This document shows positions 45,701-55,063 of a stretch of DNA of 64,000 nt, one piece after another. The stretch covers positions 213,816,011 to 213,880,010 of the forward strand of contig CM076189.1 of NCBI GenBank assembly GCA_038277395.1, read 5' to 3'. The position numbers and the translations under genes were made by a program. Positions within the stretch are counted from its first letter, which is position 1; each line of letters opens with the position of its first letter. The DNA is from Dryocosmus kuriphilus. Its lineage: Eukaryota; Arthropoda; Insecta; Hymenoptera; Cynipidae. The notes below the pieces were generated by a model, which was not told where the DNA came from, searched no databases, and saw only the letters and a list, made by a program, of their open reading frames with translations.

Positions 45701-47260
45701 TTTCAAAATTTTTACAAGCGTTCATACAATTTATCTTCTAAAAAGGTCTATTTAAGAAATTTTTCGAACAAAAATTTTAGAAAAATCCCATTTTACTTCT
45801 TTCAAAATTTTCACATGTTCTCGTGGGATTTAAGTCCAAAAAAAGTACTGTTGAAATAGGACTAATGTACAAAAAAGTTCAAAACACGTCCTGTTTCAGG
45901 AGAACTTTTTTAGGACAAAAGTACCAGAAAAGTTGCACTTCATTTTTTTTTTTAAATGTATGCAGATCTATTTAATTTTTGGGAAAAAAGTATAAGAAAA
46001 TTTTCATTTTATTTTCTTGGAGTCATTTATAACTGCTGATGGGTTTTATGTATGTTCAAAAAAGGTCCTTTCAAAGTGTAATTAATTTTTGGGACAAAAG
46101 CACAATAAAAGTCCCATTTCATTTTGTTTTCTTCAAAACTTGTACACGTGTTCATACTTTCATAGGATTTATGTTCCAAAAAGGTCCTTCTAACTAATTT
46201 TTGTGACAAAAGTACAAAGAATTTCTATTTCCTTTTTTTTTTCAAAATTTTCAAAATTGCACATGGGATTTTGGGATTTATGTCTCAAAATGGTACTATT
46301 TAAATAGGACCAAAGTACCAAAAAAGTTTAAAACAGGTCCTGTTTCAGGAGGACATTTTGAAGACAAAATTACCGGAAAAGTCCCACTTCATTTTAAAAA
46401 AAAATTTTGAGACAAAACTACTAAAAAATTTCTATTATATTTTTTTACAAAGCTTTTAAAATTATTCAGAATTTATGTCCTAAACAAGTCCTTCTAAAAC
46501 AGAAAATTTTTTGGTACTTTATTCCTAATTCAAAAGTACTTTTTTAGATAAAAATCCTATTAGAACTTGTAAAAATTTTGAAAAAAATAAAATTGAACTT
46601 TTCTTGTACTTTTGTCACAAAAATGAAGTAAATGGATCTTTTTGGAACTTAAATCCCATGAACACTTGAAAAAATTTAAAGAAAAAAAATGAAATTGAAC
46701 TTTTCTTGTAACTTTTTCCTAAAAACTAAATAGGACTTGCAAACATTTTTTAAAAAATGATGTGGGACTTTTCCGGTACTTTTGCCTTTAAGAAGCCCTC
46801 CTGAAAGAGGACATGTTTTAAAATTTGTTGGTACTTTAATCCTATTTAAACAGTACATTTTTGGGACATAAATCCCATGTGCTCTTGTAGAAATTTTTTA
46901 AAAAAGGTAATGGAACTTTTCTTGTACTTTTGTCCCTATAAGGATTTTTAAAAAATTTTAAGAAAAGTTGGTACTTAAGTACTGATTTGTCTCATACCCA
47001 CTACTTTAGTGGGACTTTATCTGACATCCCAGTGGGATCCCAGTGGGTCTTTTTTTACTAAGGGTTATATTTCACTATTTAAAAAATTTTTTAAAATCCT
47101 TTGGGCCCCCAATGTCTCTTATAATCTTATATAATACTATAGTTTCACCAAGTTTCATTAAAATCGAACGACCACTTGCAGATTCTGATATTCCTGATTT
47201 CCTGACGTGTACTTACCCTCAAGTCTTTTTAATCTTTATAATTCTAACGTAATCCACATG
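42740..47260. mobile_element. 4.5-kb foldback element with an internal tandem array
   Basis: The outer arms are inverted copies: catggaaaaaaatg (about 42,762) with aatccacatggaaaaatg (about 47,251), and gtcaggaatatcagaatttg then caagtgttcg (about 42,947) with cgaacgaccacttgcagatt then ctgatattcctga (about 47,167). A nested inverted repeat lies at about 43,190-43,870 (ggtattcggcggttgaattc mirrored near 43,690). From 44,130 to 46,990 is a tandem array of ~330-bp modules, themselves built from ~110-bp pieces with gggacaaaagtac. Its ends are mirrored by tgggatcccattgggac (44,145) and ccagtgggatcccagtggg (47,030). The last ~500 bp of the array are inverted. Frames of 60-132 codons inside are repeat text. 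Confidence 0.65.
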
Positions 47261-47644
47261 GAAAAATGGATGGCTGTCATGCCGTAAGGAGTCCATGAGG
47301 GCAATCCAGGTATGATGCCACATGGAAATGGCACGCTACTCCATAAGGGCCCAATATGGGTTGCCCTCGAGGGGCTCTCGCGGGCCCCTCGCCGTTCCCG
47401 AACGCTGAATTCTTAATTAAAAAAAATATACATGTAATAATTGTCTCCACATAATTTTTAAATAAATATGTGTGTATTGTTAATCTATAAAAATTTTTAA
47501 AATATATTTTAAAAACAAAAAGTTATCGCCACATTTAATTTAATAACATAAAATAAACATTTCATTTTTGTAAACTGATGCATGAGAGTAACCAGCAGGG
47601 TCTTCCGCGGAGGCCCTCGTAAAATATCCACATTTTCAGAGTTC

Positions 47645-47647
<3 letters not shown>
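47261..47647. other. Gap with a GC-richer block
   Basis: 47,270-47,400 is GC-richer with atggcatgccgt-like and cgaggggctctcgcgggccc strings. No frame or family recognised. Confidence 0.3.
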
Positions 47648-47678
<31 letters not shown>

Positions 47679-48265
47679 GGAGGAGGAGATGGAAATCCTT
47701 TTGACGGACTGAGTGTGGGGCTCGGCCTGACGGCCAGTATCCACTAAAACCACCTCCTCCCCCGGCACTCAGACTATAAGTCCATTGTGCCACACCGCAT
47801 TTCCCGCACTCCGTTGAGGAACCAAGTCCCACCCCGTGCGTGTACAAAGGTCAGGTTCCTGTTGAAGGGGGTGCTCCTGTAGCCCCTTCTCCTCCCACCT
47901 GCATGAGGGGCATGAGGAGCTGCTCCAGATGAAGTCCGTTGTTCCAAGACCCCTTGTGAGGAGCCCTGGCTGCCCGGTAATTCTCTCCTTCGCCACTTTG
48001 GAGCCGTCCCCTTTGGAGGCGTCCCCTTAGGAGCCGTCGCCGTCTCCTCAGGAGACGTCCCCTTTTGGCGATGGGTTAAAGGGTGAGGCATAAGGACTAG
48101 CGCCCTCGATATTCCAGGAGGCTTTGCCATAACCCCCTGGAAGGATCGCGTCCTTGGAACACTTTTTCCTCTTACCTGCATGACGGACAAGAGGAATTGC
48201 TCCAGATGAAGTCCGCTGTTCCAAGTGTTATGTCCCGCAAATATCTCGAACTCACACATCTTTCT
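47648..48265 (-). mobile_element. 5'-truncated non-LTR retrotransposon fragment with poly(A) tail
   Basis: On the minus strand a GC-rich ~590-nt stretch ends in a run of 29 A (plus-strand T run 47,648-47,676), the hallmark of a LINE-type 3' end. Just before the tail is ggttttagtggatac, resembling 3' untranslated regions of R1-clade elements as I remember them. The fragment contains an internal duplication: tggaacancggacttcatct, continuing with ggagca and a catgcagg string, occurs twice about 250 bp apart (near 47,950 and 48,215). The longest minus-strand frame (161 codons) shows no RT or nuclease motif. The 5' end is truncated and no target duplication was verified. Confidence 0.5.
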
Positions 48266-48624
48266 TTTGTTCTTTGAAAAAAAAAAAGGAATATTACATC
48301 TAGGGATGCAGAAAGGTTTAGATTAGTTTTAGTCATAAATTTGTTTTGAGTTTGTGTGTGTGTGTGTCCTAGTATAATTATTATTTGTATTCCTTGCTAT
48401 ACTTAAAAGCAGTCATATAATCTAATTTATATATCTAACGGTATTCAAGAAATTCTGAAGGCATCTTTGGGCCATTCGGGGACATGTCCTTGCTAATTGC
48501 TGGTTTTCCCCGTAATCCCTCTTTCCATCTGATATCATCCCTCCTATCACCCTTCAATAGCACTCAGGTCGAAATTTCTAATATATAAAATATTACTACT
48601 CCTAGGGATTATTTTACCCGGAAA
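48266..48624. other. Gap before the putative Gypsy LTR
   Basis: Contains a (GT)n tract (48,354-48,367). No gene recognised. Confidence 0.35.
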
Positions 48625-49567
48625 TGTTGAGGGCGGAAGACATTAAGACGAACACCTTTTGAAGCCATTGCTCATTTACGACTGTGGAAATAAACTTTTA
48701 TAACAAGCCTGCCTAAACGCGAAGGACTATTAGACGCTCGAAATCCCTTCGATTTAGGAAAGGAGCAGTTCGCAGTCGCCCGCGACCCTCACAGACAAAT
48801 AAGGTAGTAAAATGCTAATTTTGAGTTTCCTTCCCCGAAACTCTCTCTCTGGGAAATTACTCGACGTTGCACCTTTGCTCCTTTCTTACTCCTACCCTTG
48901 TTCCTTCCACCTCCACCTAATTGTCTCCACCTTCTTGGGCCAGTTGCAAGAGTGGGATGATGTCCCTCGAGTGTCCTGAGGGTCCTTGGCGAATTTCTCT
49001 AGTTTTTGAAAACAGTGTCTCATCCAAGTTCAACCTATTAACTTCTCTTCTACTTTTGGAGCAGACCTAGCTCTTGAATCGTAAGTGCGGTCTTGAAGGT
49101 TCAATCTTTCGGCATACGCATACCTTCGTGTCTGAAAACGCGTTTCCCGAATAATCGAGCAAACTCCTATCAAGCTCACTTTAGATCAGAAACGTAAGGT
49201 TGCTCTCAAGCATTATTGTAAAAGGTAATAAAATCTAATTCCGTTTTATTAAAATTTTGTAATCTGATCTCTTTATGTAAAGAGAAGACAATCAACAGCA
49301 TTCAACTGTAAGTACCCAAAAATATATTCGACAATGTGAAATTAAATGTTATTTCAACCTCGTCAATTTTCGCTCAACCCTAAATCCTGATCCTTTTTAC
49401 AAATAGTATAATAAATTATGAAGACCAAAGCAAGGTGAGTTTCAACTCTTCAGACTCGGCAAGTCCCACGTATCCTGGTCTCTCAGCCGCTCGAGGGATT
49501 AGGTATATTCATTCTTTTAATTTTTATCCGTTTAATTCATCGTCCCGATTAATCTCGTGACGTAACA
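48625..49567 (+). repeat. Putative 5' LTR of the Gypsy-type element
   Basis: The right limit is set by the primer-binding site at 49,578. Upstream of it the last CA is in gtaaca (ends 49,567). A plausible left limit is the TG of tgttgagggcggaag at 48,625, giving about 943 bp, with an aataaa polyadenylation-like string near 48,690. No partner LTR is visible in the window to confirm the limits, so the start in particular is a guess. Confidence 0.35.
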
Positions 49568-49577
49568 AAGGAAAAAT

Positions 49578-49594
49578 TGGTGACAGCGGTGGGA
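49578..49594 (+). promoter_or_regulatory. Primer-binding site, tRNA-Leu type
   Basis: tggtgacagcggtggga is complementary, with one mismatch, to the 3' end of a eukaryotic tRNA-Leu (tcccaccgctgccacca, from memory). It lies 10 nt after the presumed LTR end, where Gypsy-type elements carry the primer site for reverse transcription. Confidence 0.55.
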
Positions 49595-50156
49595 TGTTGC
49601 CCAACTACTTGCTTTCTTAAATTTTATTATTCTCCTTCACCTTTTCTCTAAAACTCTCTTCCTCCAAAAGTTCAATCCTGTGCCAATTTTCGGCCAAGCA
49701 ATTCCCTCTTCTACATTTCTGATACTCGTAATTTGTCTTTATTTTTCTTTACATTTGTACATGCAATTTATTCAAATAACCTGTTCATTATATATGTGTA
49801 TATTTGATTTGTGCATTTTATGTATATGTTTTCTGTATATTTTGTGTCCTTATGTCTATGTGTTGTTGTAATTGTGCCCCCATATTATCAGTGATGTGTC
49901 GCGAGTGAAATAATGCCGGTATGCGTATCCAAAGTTATTACGCCGAAATACCTTTTATCTGCGTCGAAACCGCTTTTTCGTAAATCAATTTTTGCGAAAC
50001 TTAGGGATTTTATCATTTTTATTGCGATTTTCGCGAACCCGTAATTTTCCTTGTGTCTGAAGTATTCCGAAAGTTACCATTCCACAATATTATTAAAGAT
50101 ATGAAAACTTGCGTCATTTTCGGGAAAACCGCGATCGAAAGTTAAAATTTCTTCAG
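49595..50156 (+). other. Gypsy leader, first part (split by the BEL element)
   Basis: Untranslated AT-rich leader between the primer site and the BEL insertion point. It ends in ttcag (50,152-50,156), which is repeated at 57,061-57,065, so the leader resumes after the BEL element and reaches the gag start at 57,471. Without the insertion it would be roughly 970 bp. A 63-codon frame here is hydrophobic low-complexity text. Confidence 0.5.
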
Positions 50157-50653
50157 TGTTTGGGGTTGTTTGATGGGAAACTTAGCAGATTAAGCATAAA
50201 AGATGCTAACACACATTTAGTAAAAAACTTTAGTTTATTTAATCACTAGTGCACGATACAAACACTTAAAAAAATGAGGTAAATTAAATGAAGGATGGAT
50301 GAACTAAAAACAATTGGATTTGGATAAAAGGGTAAAATTACTATAGCGTCGGTATGCGGAGAGTATAATTTGTCGTTTACGTCGTTTCGCTAGCTAGTCT
50401 CGAAAGCCACTGGTCGCTCCCTTGACCTGGGGCAAAGGGCCTCCTAGTTTAGGCAGTTTCTCTTCCGGTCTGTCCGCAGATTTTCTATATTTAGACTTAC
50501 CGCCTCTGCCCTTATGTCCACCTAAATATGTTTTAAAACTTTGTCGTAGCTTCGGCAATGAAAGTAAAATCAGTAAACACATTACACAGAATCTAAAATC
50601 AAATATAACATTAAAACAGGCAATATTATTATTAATAAATTGCGTCCGACACA
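50157..50653 (-). repeat. BEL 3' LTR (497 bp)
   Basis: In sense orientation it runs TGTGTCGGACG ... CCCCAAACA. Compared with the other LTR it lacks a 12-bp duplication (tcgaactcggtc, near 56,796) and has single-base differences such as ccgcag for ccacag and gtcgtag for gtcctag. Small frames in it are non-coding. Confidence 0.95.
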
Positions 50654-50664
50654 TTCCCCCTCCT
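50654..50664 (-). promoter_or_regulatory. BEL polypurine tract
   Basis: In sense orientation aggagggggaa lies directly before the 3' LTR, the usual position of the plus-strand primer for reverse transcription. Confidence 0.85.
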
Positions 50665-50688
50665 GTATTTCAAGTACTTGGGAATACA

Positions 50689-52803
50689 CTATGGCATCTC
50701 AAGGACGCACAACTTGGCTGCGGCTCGGCGCAATATCCCGGTGGCTGTCTTCACATCGGCCACACGTATGCGACCGTCTCGTCCTGGATATACCGCTACC
50801 ACTCGTCCTCTCCTCCACTGATTTCTAGGTGCTGTCTCGTCCCATATGACTACCAAGTCATCCACTTGCAGGTCTCGTCGTTCTCGGTGCCATTTTGCAC
50901 GCCGATTGATTGATGGCAAGTATTCTTTAACCCATCGGCGCCAGAAATGATCGACGAGCCACTGTGAATATCGCCACTGTCTGCGTAGAGCGTCTGCGTC
51001 GGTGAAACCTCCTGGTGCACTGTGGGCCTCTCCAGCGGTACCAGGCATCAGTCCCAGGAAATCGTTCGGTGTCAGACTCCTGACGTCACTTGGGTCGTCC
51101 GAGACATGAGTTAGCGGACGGCTGTTAAGTGCATACTCTGCTTCGGCGAATAGAGTCTGAAGTACTTCTTCTTTTGGCGTCCTTTCTTTTAGTGTCACTC
51201 CTAGTGCTCGCTTGACTGAGCCTATCAGTCTCTCCCAACAGCCTCCCATGTGTGGACTTCCTGGTGGGATGAAGTGCCACTCTATTTTTTCTGCTGATGT
51301 TTGACGGAGTATTTCGTCCTTGTTCAGGCTCTTCACTGCCTTGCGAAGTTCCTCAGATGCTCCTCTGAGGTTGGTGCCGTTGTCTGAGTATATTCGCTTC
51401 GGTTTGCCTCGGCGAGCCATCATCCGCCGGAGAGCCATTATCATTGAGTCGGTATCTAGTGAGGCTGCTATTTCCAGATGTACTGCTCTCACTGTAAGGC
51501 ACGTGAACAGTACACCGTATCGTTTCTCTCGTCGGCGGCCGATAGCCACCTGTATCGGTCCAAAGTAATCGATTCCAGTATCTGTGAAGGCTGCTACGTT
51601 GTCCTGCAGTCGAGGTGCCGGCAACGGTGCCATCCTTGGAACGGTCGGCTTCGCTCTTCTAAACTGACACTTTAGACACTCATTCCATGAACTTCTGACT
51701 GCTGCTGCTCGAATTTTGGTAATCCAAAATTTTTCCCTAAGATCGTTGGTTACTCTCTCTCGTCCATTGTGTCCAGATCTTTGATGGTAGTGACGAATCA
51801 GTAGCTTGACGATCTCGTTCTTACCGTCCAAAATGATCGGCTGCAACGTGATTCCGTCGTCATTGGTCACGCGGCCATCCATTCGGATGAACCCGCCTCT
51901 GAACACTGGTGAGAGTGTGAGCATCTTTGATGATGAAGCGATCTCCTGACCACTTTCTAGTCTTTTCCAGTCCTCTGGAAAAGATTCTCGTTGAGATCGT
52001 TGCAACAGGTAGTCCTCAGCTCGTTCTATTTCGTGGCTTGTTAACTCCCAGGTGCTCTCTGTGGTCTTCCTTTTTCGGCAGCGATCTCTGAACCTGTACA
52101 CCCAGGCCGTTACTCGTGTCATTTTTTGCCACGAGGAAAATCTTCCGCTGTCGATTACCGGTGGTTCGGTTTTTGCTATAAAACAATATTCTTTTCGCAT
52201 TTCCGTGGTGACCTCTTTCACTTGTCTGTCTACTGTCTTTTGTACAGGCCACTCGTCTTCGGATTTGTACAAAAATTCGGGTCCGTTGAACCGGCGGCTA
52301 TAATTCTGCAATCTTTCTTGTCTGGTGTTTCTGGTTGCTTCGTCAGCCACATTCTCAGTCGTGGGTACCCACCTCCAGTCTGTCGGCGAGGTAGAGTCCA
52401 AGATTTCGGCTATGCGGTGAGCTACAAATGGGTGGTACTTACGGGCGTCTGATCTTACCCAGCCTAGTACTGTCTGTGAATCGGACCAGAAAACTACTTT
52501 CCCTATGTGAAGGCTGTGTTCTTTTTTTATTAAAAAAGCTAGCCTTGTTGCCATTACAGCGCTTTGTAGCTCCAAGCGTGGAACTGTGAGTAGTTTGATT
52601 GGCGCTACTCTAGTCTTAGCCATTACTAATGTGGCTTTGATCCCACTCTCTCCCTCCAGGCGAAGATAGGCAGCGGTAGCGAAGGCCTGAACGCTGGCAT
52701 CACACAGAATACGTGTAGCTCTGTGTTCGTTACTCGACGGATTCCCACGGAGTAACAACGTGGTATTCTCAAAGTTTGAGTATGATGCAAGTCCTCTAAC
52801 CAC
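50689..52803 (-). CDS. BEL pol, C-terminal part: RNase H, integrase, DUF5641
   Basis: Open frame of 704 codons; the true homologous part starts near residue 33, where the frame of the preceding segment breaks. RNase H-like domain of the BEL type: CDAS (Asp 35), PRLEL (Glu 78), WSDS (Asp 108), NVADEATR (Asp 154). Integrase: H2C2 zinc-binding residues His 340, His 345, Cys 376, Cys 379; catalytic Asp 412 (GIDYFGP), Asp 474 (YSDNG) and Glu 524 (CWERLIGSVK). The C-terminal DUF5641 domain (LQVDDLVVIWDE, then NQWRRGRV) is typical of BEL/Pao integrases. The stop lies 36 bp before the LTR. All catalytic residues are present. It is not expressed as an independent protein: its natural start is upstream, in the polyprotein. 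Confidence 0.9.
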   Translation of the reverse strand: MVRGLASYSNFENTTLLLRGNPSSNEHRATRILCDASVQAFATAAYLRLEGESGIKATLVMAKTRVAPIKLLTVPRLELQSAVMATRLAFLIKKEHSLHIGKVVFWSDSQTVLGWVRSDARKYHPFVAHRIAEILDSTSPTDWRWVPTTENVADEATRNTRQERLQNYSRRFNGPEFLYKSEDEWPVQKTVDRQVKEVTTEMRKEYCFIAKTEPPVIDSGRFSSWQKMTRVTAWVYRFRDRCRKRKTTESTWELTSHEIERAEDYLLQRSQRESFPEDWKRLESGQEIASSSKMLTLSPVFRGGFIRMDGRVTNDDGITLQPIILDGKNEIVKLLIRHYHQRSGHNGRERVTNDLREKFWITKIRAAAVRSSWNECLKCQFRRAKPTVPRMAPLPAPRLQDNVAAFTDTGIDYFGPIQVAIGRRREKRYGVLFTCLTVRAVHLEIAASLDTDSMIMALRRMMARRGKPKRIYSDNGTNLRGASEELRKAVKSLNKDEILRQTSAEKIEWHFIPPGSPHMGGCWERLIGSVKRALGVTLKERTPKEEVLQTLFAEAEYALNSRPLTHVSDDPSDVRSLTPNDFLGLMPGTAGEAHSAPGGFTDADALRRQWRYSQWLVDHFWRRWVKEYLPSINRRAKWHRERRDLQVDDLVVIWDETAPRNQWRRGRVVAVYPGRDGRIRVADVKTATGILRRAAAKLCVLEMP

Positions 52804-55055
52804 GCCTTCCAGGTCTCGTTGAGTTCTTCAGACACCTGTTCATCCCAGCCTGTACCCAGCCTCCAAATCTCCTGCAGCAGTATCTTCGCTCTAATTGTCA
52901 GAGCTGACAGCAGGCCTAAAGGATCAAATACCGACATTAGTACTTTCAAAATGTCTCGCTTCGTTTTCACTTTCTTTCCTGTCAATATAGTTTTGTCCAG
53001 TTTTGGAAAGTCTGCCGTAAACAGAAAACTATCTGTTTCTTGTGTCCAGTTTACTCCTAAAACTCGGGTGTAATTTTCCTCCGTCAGAGTAAGGTCTTTG
53101 CCTTTCGGTGCCAACGATCCTGGGTCCAATACTGCTCGAACTTCTGACGAGCTCGTCATCAGATTCCGGATGTCAAATCCTCCACGTTGATGAACGTATG
53201 TTACATCCCTGATTCTCTGGATTGCCTCTTCCGTTGTGTCCAAGCTGTCCAAGTAATCGTCCATATAATGCTTATGAATGATTGCATGACAGGTTTCAGG
53301 GTATGATTCTCGGTACTCCAGGGCGTTACGGTTTTTTACCTCCTGTGCCACATAAGGTGATGAGATGGCCCCGAAAATCATGACTCTCATTTCCATGGTT
53401 GAAATCTTTTGACTTCCTGGTTCTCGCCACAGAAATCGCTGACTGGAACAATCCTCTTCTCTGATACGAATTTGATGGAACATTTCGCGAAGATCTCCAC
53501 AAATACCTATTTTTCTCTCTCGAAATTTGAAAAGCACGCCCGGAAGTGAATTCAATAAGTCAGGGCCTTTTAAGAGTCTGTCGTTAAGACTGAGGCCATG
53601 ACTTCTTGAAGCGGCGTCGAATACCATGCGTAACTTTTCCGGTTTCTGTGGATTATGCGCCGCAAAATGAGGTAAATACCAGGTCGTGTCGTTTTCTCTC
53701 AGAGCCTGCTCGTCTGTAAGCACACGCGCGTAAGACTTGTCGATATAAGCCTGGATATTGGCGCAGTATTTCTTTCCGAATTCTGGATCACGTGACATCC
53801 TTTTCTCGATTGAGAAACAACGTTTCTCCGCGTTTTTTCGACTTTCTGGTAAATGTTCTTGTTCTGTTTTCCAGAGTAACCCGACTTCCCAGCGATCTCC
53901 GATGCGTCGTAAAGTCCTGTCCAGGACTTCTCTTGCTCGTTGATCTCCCATGGAGCTCAAGTCCCTCTTCGACGGTGTCACTCCGAAGGATTCGGTGGTC
54001 CAGAAGTCACGAACGAGTTCGTGCAGTTCAGCCTCTTCGTCCTGTCGGTGAACCATGAACGTGTAATCTCGTTCTCCCCGCTCCTGATCGTCCGGTCCAT
54101 GAATCATCCAACCTAATGGTGTCAGAGATGCGAATGGCTTCCCTACTTTTCCTGTCACTTGTCGCTTTATTTTCTTAAGGTGTAGATTGTCTTCGCCTAT
54201 CATCATTATTGTTGGGATTGCATTGTTAAGGTCAGCAATCTCTAATTCTTGTAAATGAGGCCATTTTTGGGGTTCGCTGGTTACTGACTGGCCAGGCATT
54301 TTCATTCTAGTCGTGCGCGCGTTCTTTAGAGTGTACGTTTTCCCGGTGACCCCACGTATCTCAAGAGTTACACTTCGCGACGTCTGGTCCGAATTGACGG
54401 TATCGTCATACCACGAGGCAATGAGGGGTCGTACCGGTCCTTTCAGTCCGAGTTCGTCAGCTATTCGTTCGGATATTAAAGTCACTGTCGACCCGCCGTC
54501 GAGTAACGCATAGGTATCTATCTCGCCCGCAGGTCCTTTTAATGTCACCGGAAGAATTCTCAAATAAACGCGTTTTTCTCCTTTTCGTGTGCAGTTTACC
54601 CGTTCTCTTTCTTCGGCTGCCTGGTCCATCGTTTTTTCTGCGGGTGCGCGTGACCTTTTTTCGGCATCGTCGCTTCGTTTTCTCTTCAAGAAGTCGTTGT
54701 GTAGGGTTAGGATGATATTATGCTCGGTCGATAGGCATCCAAAACACACCCGTTTCTTTTTCACCCACTCCCACCTATCATCCACCGACAACTTTAAGTA
54801 ACTCGAACACGCCGACGTCTGATGCAATTTATTGCTGCAGTAATTGCATTTTGCGTCACTGGCTTCTTCGCGGCACGATAAAACGCGTTTGTCATTTTTT
54901 TCCTTATCGGGCAGCGGGGGTACGTAAATCGCGCTCGCGGCATCCGCCTCCTCTTCAATCCAGGTCGCGAATTCCCGTATTCCGATTATGTCCTTTTGTT
55001 TCGCGGTGTGTTTACCCCAGCTCATTCGAACACTCGCGGGTAATTTACTTATCAA
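52626..55055 (-). CDS. BEL gag end, A17-type protease and reverse transcriptase
   Basis: Open frame of 809 codons. A CCHC knuckle (C70-x2-C73-x4-H78-x4-C83) is followed by CFGCLSTEH (104-112), which lacks the final Cys of a second knuckle. The BEL-type aspartic protease has LLDGGS (Asp 186). Reverse transcriptase spans about 450-720, with KLRMVFDAASR, GDLREMFHQIR and the active-site YMDD (597-600). The frame is left near residue 787 at a TG duplication (plus-strand cacacag, 52,699-52,706), after which the remaining residues are out-of-frame text. At its start it is separated from the upstream gag piece by a frame break in a C6 run. RT, protease and nucleocapsid residues are otherwise intact. 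Confidence 0.9.
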   Translation of the reverse strand: MISKLPASVRMSWGKHTAKQKDIIGIREFATWIEEEADAASAIYVPPLPDKEKNDKRVLSCREEASDAKCNYCSNKLHQTSACSSYLKLSVDDRWEWVKKKRVCFGCLSTEHNIILTLHNDFLKRKRSDDAEKRSRAPAEKTMDQAAEERERVNCTRKGEKRVYLRILPVTLKGPAGEIDTYALLDGGSTVTLISERIADELGLKGPVRPLIASWYDDTVNSDQTSRSVTLEIRGVTGKTYTLKNARTTRMKMPGQSVTSEPQKWPHLQELEIADLNNAIPTIMMIGEDNLHLKKIKRQVTGKVGKPFASLTPLGWMIHGPDDQERGERDYTFMVHRQDEEAELHELVRDFWTTESFGVTPSKRDLSSMGDQRAREVLDRTLRRIGDRWEVGLLWKTEQEHLPESRKNAEKRCFSIEKRMSRDPEFGKKYCANIQAYIDKSYARVLTDEQALRENDTTWYLPHFAAHNPQKPEKLRMVFDAASRSHGLSLNDRLLKGPDLLNSLPGVLFKFRERKIGICGDLREMFHQIRIREEDCSSQRFLWREPGSQKISTMEMRVMIFGAISSPYVAQEVKNRNALEYRESYPETCHAIIHKHYMDDYLDSLDTTEEAIQRIRDVTYVHQRGGFDIRNLMTSSSEVRAVLDPGSLAPKGKDLTLTEENYTRVLGVNWTQETDSFLFTADFPKLDKTILTGKKVKTKRDILKVLMSVFDPLGLLSALTIRAKILLQEIWRLGTGWDEQVSEELNETWKAWLEDLHHTQTLRIPRCYSVGIRRVTNTELHVFCVMPAFRPSLPLPIFAWRERVGSKPH

Positions 55056-55063
55056 TTGCCTGA

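Noticed and set aside
47774..48259. 161-codon minus-strand frame as a host gene
   Set aside because: It sits in a GC-rich retroposed fragment ending in a poly(A) tail, overlaps other open frames, and shows no domain.
50394..50913. Frames in the BEL LTRs (also at 56,789-57,107)
   Set aside because: Present in both LTRs on opposite strands and crossing the LTR boundary; LTR sequence, not genes.
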